Position numbers and translations under genes: made by a program. DNA of 12,415 nucleotides from Deltaproteobacteria bacterium CG_4_8_14_3_um_filter_43_13 (lineage in GTDB: Bacteria > Desulfobacterota > UBA8473), in contig PFIF01000136.1 of assembly GCA_002782605.1 (NCBI GenBank), positions 1 through 12,415 on the forward strand, in the 5' to 3' direction. The number at the start of each line of letters is the position of its first letter. The stretch's first letter is position 1. Positions 5,917 to 12,415 of this stretch are shown here, one piece after another. Under the pieces are notes generated by a model. That model was not told where the DNA came from and made no database searches. It saw only the letters and a program-made list of their open reading frames with translations.

Positions 5917-6033
5917 ATGAAAGTAAAATGTGACATCTGCAAGACAGAGATAGAAGAGGATGAGGCTGTGAAGGAAGGAGAGGCTGTTTTTTGCGAGGAG
6001 TGCTACATGGAGAAGATAAGAAAGAGGTGTTAA
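5917..6033 (+). CDS. Small Cys4 zinc-ribbon-type protein (38 residues)
   Basis: Reads MKVKCDICKTEIEEDEAV... and ends in CEECYMEKIRKRC. Two knuckles, C5xxC8 and C26xxC29, 17 residues apart, strongly suggest one bound zinc ion in a treble-clef or LIM-like fold. The middle is acidic and the tail basic. Start ATG 5917 has AAAGGGG 7-8 bases upstream; an in-frame ATG at 5896 would add MTERGEI but would put that ribosome-binding site inside the gene. It is the first gene after the promoter at 5706 and lies 76 bases before the CBS gene. Function unknown; such mini-ribbons often bind nucleic acid or a partner protein. Short, but the Cys pattern, the ribosome-binding site and the position argue for a real gene. 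Confidence 0.75.
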   Translation: MKVKCDICKTEIEEDEAVKEGEAVFCEECYMEKIRKRC

Positions 6034-6109
6034 GAGGAACTCTATACCTCCCTCCGGAGGAGACCTGAAAAGCTTCCTGGGGGAAGGGGGATGAAAGGGG
6101 AACGCCCAC

Positions 6110-6793
6110 ATGCTGGTAAAAAATTGGATGTCCAAAGATGTCATTACAGTTGACATTGATGATTCAATGAAGACTGCAATAAAGTTAATGGAAGATTATA
6201 ACATTCGCCGCATCCCTGTCTTGAAGAAGGATAGACTAAAGGGAATAGTATCATATCTTGATATTAACAGGGAGTCTGCTTCCCAGGCCAATGCCCTGGC
6301 AGTCAGTGAACTGAACTATCTTATTGAAAAGATTAAAGTGAAGGATATCATGAGTGCCAACCCAAAGACTATCTCCCCCCACGATACGGTGGAAGAAGCC
6401 GCGGTGGTCATGTTAGAACAGAAGATCGGGAGTCTTCCAGTGATTGATTCCAATGGAAAACTGATAGGCATAATTACCGAATCTGATATATTTAAGGTAC
6501 TTATCAGCATGACTGGTATTAAACAGGGCGGTATTCAGTTTGCCTTTAATCTTCCCGATAAATCTGGTTCTATCAAGGAGGTAGCCGATGTATTCCGGTC
6601 CTATGGGGGAAGCATGCTTAGCATCATGACATCCTATGAACATGCTGAGAAAGGCTATCGGCAGGTTTATATCCGCATGAAGAATATCGAGAGGGAAGAA
6701 CTCAACAAGTTAATAAATGAACTAAAAAGATTCGATCTTCTGTATATTGTGGACAACCAGGAAAGAACCAGAAAGATATTTTACGAGTTCTGA
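6110..6793 (+). CDS. AcuB-like protein with two CBS domains and an ACT domain
   Basis: A cytosolic 227-residue regulator. CBS 1 (about 1-58) begins LVKNWMSKDVITVDIDDSM; CBS 2 (about 76-133) begins VKDIMSANPKTISPHDTV and has the GKLIGIITESDI end; the ACT-type domain (about 141-215) begins IQFAFNLPDKSGSIKEV. CBS pairs bind adenine nucleotides and ACT domains bind amino acids or similar ligands, so it is likely a small-molecule sensor. The order matches AcuB-like proteins, but no acetoin or acuC genes are seen here, so I give no symbol. ATG 6110 has AAAGGGGA 8 bases upstream. The short gap before it holds two small palindromes (CCTCCGGAGG at 6051-6060 and CTTCC/GGAAG at 6073-6086). Its stop is 8 bases from the priA start, so the two are co-transcribed. 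Confidence 0.88.
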   Translation: MLVKNWMSKDVITVDIDDSMKTAIKLMEDYNIRRIPVLKKDRLKGIVSYLDINRESASQANALAVSELNYLIEKIKVKDIMSANPKTISPHDTVEEAAVVMLEQKIGSLPVIDSNGKLIGIITESDIFKVLISMTGIKQGGIQFAFNLPDKSGSIKEVADVFRSYGGSMLSIMTSYEHAEKGYRQVYIRMKNIEREELNKLINELKRFDLLYIVDNQERTRKIFYEF

Positions 6794-6801
6794 AATGCCC
6801 A

Positions 6802-9354
6802 ATGATACCGGAAACTCTGGTCGTAAAAGCAAAACAACTGATGGAAGATAAAGGATTTGTTGAAGTAGCCCTAAGTCTGCCACTTTCAAAGACCTTTTAT
6901 TATCAGGTGCCGGAAAACTTAAGGGACAACCTGGAGATAGGCAAAAGGGTGCTGGTTCCTTTGGGCAAAAGGAGGATAACCGGTTATGTCCTGGGGTTCC
7001 CTTCAGAGATCGAGATCAAAAATACCAAAGATGTCCTGGATGTCCTGGACGATCTTCCTCTATTTAAGAGAGACGAATTAATCTTTTACCGCTGGGTCTC
7101 AAGCTACTATTTCTCTCCTATAGGGGAAGTGATAAAGACTGCCCTGCCCAAGGGAATTAATATTGAGACATTACAAATACTTTCCCTTGCTGAAAAGGGT
7201 GCCAACATTCTCGCATCATACAATGGCAGCTCTCCTGTTTATCCCGTCAGGGATGCTGTCCCTAACGGAACTTATCGGATATTAAAGGAAATTTCAGGGG
7301 GAAAAGGCGTTAGATTAAAGCACCTTATAAAGAGGCTTACTGTAAATAACCCCCGCTCTCTGCTGTTTAAGTTAAGGGATGAAGGGCTGGTTAATATAGA
7401 ATTCAAACAGAAGGGGAGAAGGATTAAGCCTAAAACTGAGAGATTCGTAAAATATGAAAGGGATAGCCTATCTAAAGAAGATTTTACCTCCTATATGGAT
7501 ATATTGGAAAAAAAGGCACCCAAACAGGCCACTATATTCAAATTTGTAAGAGATAAAGAGAAGGTGCCTTTTCGAATGCTTAAAAAAGAGTTCGGCAATC
7601 CATCCATCAGTGTTAAAAGGCTTAAGGAGAAGGGATTAATCTCTGTGTCCTATGAAGAGGTGTATCGTGATCCCTTTGCAGAATATGCTTATAGCCAGGA
7701 TACCCCACCAAGGTTGATGAAGATGCAGCAGGAGGTTCTAAACAGGATTATTAAAGGAATCAGCTCCGGCAAGTTCTCTCCTTTTCTCCTCCATGGTGTA
7801 ACAGGGAGCGGCAAGACCGAGGTCTACCTGAGGTCTATTGAAGAGGTGATAAGATTGGGCAAAGAAGCAATCGTCCTGGTTCCCGAGATATCCCTGACAC
7901 CTCAGTTAGTGAGTCGCTTTAAGTCGCGATTCGGCAATAACATAGCCCTCTTACATAGTGGGCTATCGGAAGGGGAGAGATACGATGAATGGAGACGGAT
8001 AAAGAAAGGGGAGGTCAAGATAGCCATAGGGGTTCGCTCTGCTATCTTTGCCCCTTTTGGAAATCTTGGGATAATTATCGTAGATGAAGAACACGAGACT
8101 TCCTACAAACAGGAAGATAAGCTACGGTACAGTGCAAGGGACCTGGCAATGGTAAGGGGTAAGTTAGCAAAGGCAGCAGTAATTATGGGTTCGGCTACAC
8201 CCTCTCTGGAATCCTATTATAATTCCAAAACTGGCAAGTTGATCCCCTTGAGTCTGCCCGAGAGGATCGAGAATAGGCCCCTCCCATTGGTAGAAGTGGT
8301 AGACATGAGAGATGAGGTTAAAGAGAGTTTCCGGAAAGGTCTGATATTTTCAAATAGATTGGAAAAAGCTATCGAAGAGACTCTGGTAAAAAAAGAGCAG
8401 GTTCTCTTATTTCTAAACCGACGGGGGCTTGCAACCTTTGCTATCTGTGAGAAGTGCGGATTAATTATTAAATGTCTTAACTGCAGTGTCTCCCTTGTCC
8501 ATCATCTCAAAGGGGATGCCCTCCATTGCCATTACTGTGATTATTCCAAACAAATGCCAAACCTCTGTTCAGGATGTAGAAAGCCAGGGGTCCGATCGTT
8601 TGGGCTGGGTACCCAGGGGGTAGAGGAAGAAGCAAAGAGGCTTTTTCCTGGTGCCAGGGTTGCAAGGATGGACAGAGATACTACTGCCAGAAAGAGATCT
8701 CACCATAGAATATTAGAGAAATTCGAAGCAGGAGAGACAGATATACTTATTGGTACCCAGATGATCGCTAAGGGACATGACCTGCCAAAAATAACTCTGG
8801 TAGGGGTTATTTCTGCCGACACCTCCCTGGGTTTCCCTGATTTTCGGGCAGGTGAAAGGACCTTTCAGATGTTGACTCAGGTAGCCGGCCGGGCTGGAAG
8901 GGGGACACTCCTGGGAAAGGTTATTGTCCAAACCTTTAATCCCGAGCATTATAGCATACAGCAGGCCAGACTCCATGATTTTACAAATTTTTATAAAGAA
9001 GAGATTGTTTTTCGGAGAGAGTTGAACTACCCCCCTTTTTGCCGTCTTATTAACTTCAGGGTTTCAGGTAACAGCAAAAAAAATACGGCAGAATACGCCG
9101 AGGACCTGGGAGAATTCAGTAAATATCTGTTGGAGAAAAACAGTAATTACCATAAGTATATAGAGATACTTGGACCGGTTACTGCACCCCTTGAAAAGCT
9201 AAGAGGTAAGTATCGATGGCAGATGTTGATCAAGGGTAAGAAATCAAATCTGCTTCACTCTTTCGCAAAACAGGTAATACAAGAAGCACCTTTAAGGATA
9301 AAAGAAAGGGGGGTTACATTGTCCGTGGATGTTGACCCGATTAATATGCTGTGA
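6802..9354 (+). CDS. priA: Primosomal protein N' (replication restart helicase PriA)
   Basis: A superfamily 2 3'-5' DNA helicase that binds stalled forks and reloads the replicative helicase. In order: the 3'-end binding domain (about 18-110, VEVALSLPLSKTFYYQVP), winged-helix segments (to about 310), Walker A GVTGSGKTE (332-340), DEEH box (428-431, VDEEHETSYKQ), GSATPSLES, NRRG, an eight-Cys zinc region (C549 to C592, beginning CEKCGLIIKCLNC), GTQMIAKGHD, and GRAGRG. All key residues are present. At 850 residues it is longer than many PriA proteins, the extra length lying in the N-terminal half; residues 148-156 are encoded by a REP-like palindrome. Start ATG 6802 has no clear ribosome-binding site and may rely on coupling with the gene 8 bases upstream; ATG 6841 is a possible alternative. 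Confidence 0.96.
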   Translation: MIPETLVVKAKQLMEDKGFVEVALSLPLSKTFYYQVPENLRDNLEIGKRVLVPLGKRRITGYVLGFPSEIEIKNTKDVLDVLDDLPLFKRDELIFYRWVSSYYFSPIGEVIKTALPKGINIETLQILSLAEKGANILASYNGSSPVYPVRDAVPNGTYRILKEISGGKGVRLKHLIKRLTVNNPRSLLFKLRDEGLVNIEFKQKGRRIKPKTERFVKYERDSLSKEDFTSYMDILEKKAPKQATIFKFVRDKEKVPFRMLKKEFGNPSISVKRLKEKGLISVSYEEVYRDPFAEYAYSQDTPPRLMKMQQEVLNRIIKGISSGKFSPFLLHGVTGSGKTEVYLRSIEEVIRLGKEAIVLVPEISLTPQLVSRFKSRFGNNIALLHSGLSEGERYDEWRRIKKGEVKIAIGVRSAIFAPFGNLGIIIVDEEHETSYKQEDKLRYSARDLAMVRGKLAKAAVIMGSATPSLESYYNSKTGKLIPLSLPERIENRPLPLVEVVDMRDEVKESFRKGLIFSNRLEKAIEETLVKKEQVLLFLNRRGLATFAICEKCGLIIKCLNCSVSLVHHLKGDALHCHYCDYSKQMPNLCSGCRKPGVRSFGLGTQGVEEEAKRLFPGARVARMDRDTTARKRSHHRILEKFEAGETDILIGTQMIAKGHDLPKITLVGVISADTSLGFPDFRAGERTFQMLTQVAGRAGRGTLLGKVIVQTFNPEHYSIQQARLHDFTNFYKEEIVFRRELNYPPFCRLINFRVSGNSKKNTAEYAEDLGEFSKYLLEKNSNYHKYIEILGPVTAPLEKLRGKYRWQMLIKGKKSNLLHSFAKQVIQEAPLRIKERGVTLSVDVDPINML
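7244..7268 (+). repeat. REP-like palindrome inside the priA reading frame
   Basis: CCGTCAGGGA (7244-7253), loop TGCTG, then TCCCTAACGG (7259-7268): ten pairs with one C/A mismatch. It is read in frame as PVRDAVPNG (residues 148-156), between the first DNA-binding domain and the winged helix, where a linker would tolerate an insert. The flanking residues (YNGSSPVY...TYRIL) also look linker-like. Confidence 0.7.
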
Positions 9355-9393
9355 TTATTGCCTACCACACCTGGGGCAAGAGGAAAAAAAGAT

Positions 9394-11721
9394 ATGCATC
9401 TAAGTGAGGCAGATACCAAAGCGAAATTGATTGACCCTGCTCTTCATCAACGGGGCTGGACAGAGGATCTTATTCGTCGTGAAGAGACTGAGTGCGGAAT
9501 TGATATTATTGACGGTAAACCGAGGAGGAGAGAAAGAGGCAGGACAGATTATCTTCTAAGGGTAAGGGTCAATATCAATACCCAACCTGTTGCCATTGCC
9601 CTGATCGAAGCCAAGCGAAGTGACGAACCCCATGATAAAGGACTTGAGCAGGCAAAGAAATATGCCCGATTGAACCATGTGCCTTTTGTCTACTCCTCCA
9701 ATGGTCACCTCTTTGTAGAATATGACCACTTTAGGGGAATAACCTCACAACCCTTGCCAATAAAAGAATTTCCAACTCCATTGGAGCTACGCCAACGCTA
9801 TGAGAATGGCATTGGCGTCTCATTGGAGAGTAAAAATGCCGAGCCCTTACTAGTCCCATATTCTGGTGGTGAGGCAAGTCGTAGATACTATCAGGATGCT
9901 GCAATCCGCGCCGCATTGGAGAAAATAGCCAGAGATGAGAAGAGAATTCTTCTCTACCTTGCCACAGGCTCAGGAAAGACCTTTATCGCGGTTCATGTTT
10001 TGAAAAGGATTGCAGATGCTGGGCAGCTACGCCGGGCTTTATTCGTTTGCGATAGAGACGAATTACGAGATCAAGGAATTCGTGCTTTCAACCTTGTCTT
10101 TGGGGCTGAGGCCGCAGAGGTCAGCACAGGAAATCCTCAGAAGAATGCCCGCATATTGATTGCAACTTACCAAACACTCAATGTGGCAGGTGAAGCCGAA
10201 GATGCCAAATTTTTTCTGGAAAACTACCCGGAAAATTATTTCAGTCATATCATTATTGACGAGTGCCATCGAAGTGCCTGGGGCAAATGGAGTATTGTGC
10301 TGAAAAGGAATCTGGATGCTGTTCAGATAGGACTTACAGCAACCCCGCGCCACTGGGAAGGCGGATCAGAAGAAGAACGTAAAGAGGATGCGGAGATAAC
10401 GGCTAATAATCTCCAGTATTTTGGTGAACCGGTGTATGAATACGATATGGTACAAGGGATTGAAGACGGTTATCTCCCTGCGTGTGAAATCATCAGAAGG
10501 ATAACAGATTTAGACGAGAGAGGGGTAACTCGTGAAGATATTGAGCTCTTGGGAGCGAAGGATACCATTACAGGACATCCCCTTATGGTTGCGGAAGCAA
10601 GAGCGCGATACGAGGCTCCCTCCTTCGAAGCCTTGATTCAACTCCCGGATAGAGTTAAGGCATGGTGTGAAGACCTTTTTGAGATGTTTCTTCAAACAGG
10701 GGGACCTAATCAGAAAACGGTCATTTTCTGTGTCCGTGATACTCATGCAGATACTGTTGCCGCAGAGATGAACAATCTTTATGCTGACTGGTGTCTCAAA
10801 AATGGGCAAGAAAGATTGGAACCTTATGCCTTCAAATGCACTGCTGCTGTTGGCGGTAGCCAGTACATTTCTGATTTAAGAGGGTCTGAACGAAGTCACC
10901 TCATCGCTACCACTGTTGATTTAATCACGACCGGTGTTGATGTTCCCATTCTTCGCAATGTGGTCTTTTTCAGATATGTTCGGTCGCCCATCTCTTTTCA
11001 GCAGATGATGGGGAGAGGTTCGAGGATTCATCTTCCGACCAACAAATTAATGTTTCGTGTTTATGATTACACGAATGCCACGCGGCTCCTGGGTAAGGAT
11101 TTGATCGCTAGGCCTAAACATCCAACTCCACCAGGTCCTCCATTGCCTCCTGAAAAGATAATTCGTGTAGAAGGTTTTGATGTGCATATCAATCCTGCTG
11201 GTACTTATATCGTTACAACGGTTAAAGGTAAGCTTGGAATGGTCTCGGTTGAGGAATGCAGACAAATGATAGCTTCTCGTTTAACCGAGGAGGTGAAAAC
11301 CCTCGATGATTTGAGGGATTCCTGGATAGATCCTCAGAAACGGAAAATTCTCATAGACCAACTTCCTGATGATGGAAGAGGACTGCGATTACTTAGGGAG
11401 TTGCTGAAACAGCAGGATTACGACTTTTACGATATTTTAGCTGAAATCGGATATGGGATTGCTCCAAAAAATCGGCAGGATCGTGTTTCAAGCTTACAAC
11501 ATAAACACAGTGATTGGCTAAGGAAACTTCCGGGGAAAACTAAGGATACCTTACTTGCCCTTTCAAAGCAGTTCGAGAAAGGCGGAACTGAGGAGTTGGA
11601 AAATCCTCATGTGTTTAATGCGCCTGATGTCATTCAAGCCGGTGGTCTCCAAGCTCTAAAAATTCTCGGCGACCCTAAAGATATTATAAAGGAGACCAAA
11701 GAAAGGCTGTTTACTGCATGA
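9394..11721 (+). CDS. hsdR: Type I restriction endonuclease subunit R, EcoEI class
   Basis: Motor and nuclease subunit of a type I restriction system: it moves unmethylated DNA with ATP and cuts it. 775 residues. The N-terminal PD-(D/E)xK-type nuclease shows D52 (RTDYLL) and E72-A-K74 (LIEAKR). The SF2 helicase core has Walker A ATGSGKT (190-196), DECH (289-292), GLTATPRHW, and QMMGRGSR (537-544). The C-terminal part (about 635-775, with WIDPQKRKILIDQLPDDGRG) resembles the EcoEI R C-terminal domain. Nothing is visibly broken. Start ATG 9394 has AGAGGA about 9 bases upstream; a TTG at 9358 would add 12 residues of less likely sequence. It lies 39 bases behind priA on the same strand, with no terminator seen between, and overlaps the next gene by 4 bases. 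hsdM and hsdS are not in the window. Confidence 0.92.
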   Translation: MHLSEADTKAKLIDPALHQRGWTEDLIRREETECGIDIIDGKPRRRERGRTDYLLRVRVNINTQPVAIALIEAKRSDEPHDKGLEQAKKYARLNHVPFVYSSNGHLFVEYDHFRGITSQPLPIKEFPTPLELRQRYENGIGVSLESKNAEPLLVPYSGGEASRRYYQDAAIRAALEKIARDEKRILLYLATGSGKTFIAVHVLKRIADAGQLRRALFVCDRDELRDQGIRAFNLVFGAEAAEVSTGNPQKNARILIATYQTLNVAGEAEDAKFFLENYPENYFSHIIIDECHRSAWGKWSIVLKRNLDAVQIGLTATPRHWEGGSEEERKEDAEITANNLQYFGEPVYEYDMVQGIEDGYLPACEIIRRITDLDERGVTREDIELLGAKDTITGHPLMVAEARARYEAPSFEALIQLPDRVKAWCEDLFEMFLQTGGPNQKTVIFCVRDTHADTVAAEMNNLYADWCLKNGQERLEPYAFKCTAAVGGSQYISDLRGSERSHLIATTVDLITTGVDVPILRNVVFFRYVRSPISFQQMMGRGSRIHLPTNKLMFRVYDYTNATRLLGKDLIARPKHPTPPGPPLPPEKIIRVEGFDVHINPAGTYIVTTVKGKLGMVSVEECRQMIASRLTEEVKTLDDLRDSWIDPQKRKILIDQLPDDGRGLRLLRELLKQQDYDFYDILAEIGYGIAPKNRQDRVSSLQHKHSDWLRKLPGKTKDTLLALSKQFEKGGTEELENPHVFNAPDVIQAGGLQALKILGDPKDIIKETKERLFTA

Positions 11722-12356
11722 AGCAATATAGAATATTCGTAAGCGCTCATCAGAAAGAGCTTAAAGAAGAAAGAGCAGCAGTAAAGGAAATAATACTTAG
11801 CAATTCAACTTTACGAGATTTTTTTGATGTATTTCTTTTTGAAGATTCACCCGCAAAAGGGAAATCACCTGTCACAACTTATCTCAAACAGATAGATAAT
11901 AGCGATATCTACATTGGGATAATCGGTAATGAATACGGTATTAAAGGCAAAGATGGTTTTTCTCCTACTGAAAGAGAATTCAGAAGGTTTATCAAAACAA
12001 AACCTAAAGAGGAAGTTTTGATCTTTATAAAGGGAAAGAATGACTCTCAAAGAGACAAAGATACTCAAAAGTTCGTTGAGGCTGTCAGGAACTCATATAT
12101 CTATAAACGTTTTACCAATAAGGATGAATTAAGAACACAGGTTCTTAACAGCCTCATATCTTATCTTGATGGAAAAAGAATAATAAGCAAAACTCCTTTT
12201 GACCAGATAATCTCAAGAGAAGTTGGATACGAATTAATAGATGAGAAAGAGGTAAAGGATTTTTTAGAAAATAGGGCAATTAAACTTAATGTGGCGGTTC
12301 CGAAAATCTCGTTAAAAGACTGCCTGATAAAAACCTTAAAAATGGCTCCTCGCTAA
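11718..12356 (+). CDS. DUF4062 domain protein, probably C-terminally truncated
   Basis: 212 residues. The DUF4062 domain (about 1-120) shows the family marks YRIFVSAHQKELKEERAAV, SDIYIGIIGNEYG and SPTEREFRRF; the fold is thought to be TIR/nucleotide-binding-like. ATG 11718 overlaps the hsdR stop (ATGA), so the two are translationally coupled and likely belong to one defence locus. As I recall, relatives found beside type I restriction genes continue after this domain into an AlbA/RecG-like ATP-binding region; here the reading stops at LKDCLIKTLKMAPR. In the next frame LKNGSSLK follows for a short way and then stops too, so the C-terminus may be lost through a frameshift or deletion. The gene is clearly richer in A and T than priA, which fits transfer. 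Role not established. Confidence 0.78.
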   Translation: MKQYRIFVSAHQKELKEERAAVKEIILSNSTLRDFFDVFLFEDSPAKGKSPVTTYLKQIDNSDIYIGIIGNEYGIKGKDGFSPTEREFRRFIKTKPKEEVLIFIKGKNDSQRDKDTQKFVEAVRNSYIYKRFTNKDELRTQVLNSLISYLDGKRIISKTPFDQIISREVGYELIDEKEVKDFLENRAIKLNVAVPKISLKDCLIKTLKMAPR

Positions 12357-12415
12357 AATGTATGGGTAACCCGGCTTGAAATATGATAGAGATCCGTCAT
12401 CAAGAGATGAAGGAG
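12357..12415 (+). other. Right-edge tail; possible start of a next gene
   Basis: No certain gene. An ATG at 12383 opens a frame to the edge (MIEIRHQEMKE) but has no clear ribosome-binding site. Alternatively the last bases, GATGAAGGAG, could themselves be the ribosome-binding site for a gene starting just past the window. No terminator follows the DUF4062 gene here, so the operon may go on. Confidence 0.3.

Noticed and set aside
5779..6156. Minus-strand frame of 125 codons across the leader and zinc-ribbon gene
   Set aside because: It crosses the MITE-like element and lies opposite two better genes; its low-complexity Leu/Ser/Phe make-up is typical of antisense reading.
9358..9393. TTG start for hsdR, adding 12 residues
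   Set aside because: The stretch PTTPGARGKKD is not family-like and the AGAGGA ribosome-binding site would then fall inside the gene; ATG 9394 fits better.

Overview
The window looks like bacterial chromosome, probably from a Desulfobacterota- or Nitrospirota-like lineage. That guess rests on gene style (glutamine-dependent NadE, DUF47-Pit phosphate pair, AcuB-like CBS-ACT protein, long PriA) and on dense repeat families between genes. It is not a firm assignment. Most genes are housekeeping; the right end carries part of a restriction/defence locus.

Left block (1-5595): a ~5.2 kb segment lies between two near-identical inverted copies of a compound repeat (1-172 and 5413-5595). Inside it are nadE on + (213-1958), a strong two-way terminator (2013-2042), and a minus-strand series read from right to left: a GalT/HIT-like nucleotidyltransferase (4252-5307), a DUF47/PhoU-like protein (3511-4131), a Pit phosphate permease broken by a one-base frameshift in a G6 run (2521-3518), and a CspA-type cold-shock gene (2066-2266) with its own promoter and a long structured 5' leader. 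Each repeat copy holds a promoter-like TTGGCA-16-TATATA pointing inward, towards nadE on one side and the GalT-like gene on the other.

Middle (5596-5916): a gene-free stretch with a third array of GTCTNNN heptamers, a near-consensus sigma70 promoter (5706-5734) and a 94-bp MITE-like element (5778-5871) that would lie in the leader of the following operon.

Right block (5917-12415): all genes on +, close together: a 38-residue Cys4 zinc-ribbon protein, an AcuB-like CBS-CBS-ACT protein, the replication-restart helicase PriA (with a REP-like palindrome inside its reading frame), a type I restriction HsdR subunit of the EcoEI class, and, overlapping hsdR by 4 bp, a DUF4062 protein that seems to lack the C-terminal part usual in its relatives. 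No hsdM or hsdS is present; they may lie beyond the right edge.

Most notable: the inward-facing inverted repeats and their compensatory base change; the period-7 GTCTNNN arrays; the palindrome coding for PVRDAVPNG within priA; the HxHxH active-site variant of the GalT-like enzyme; the Pit frameshift; and hsdR-DUF4062 placed directly behind priA.
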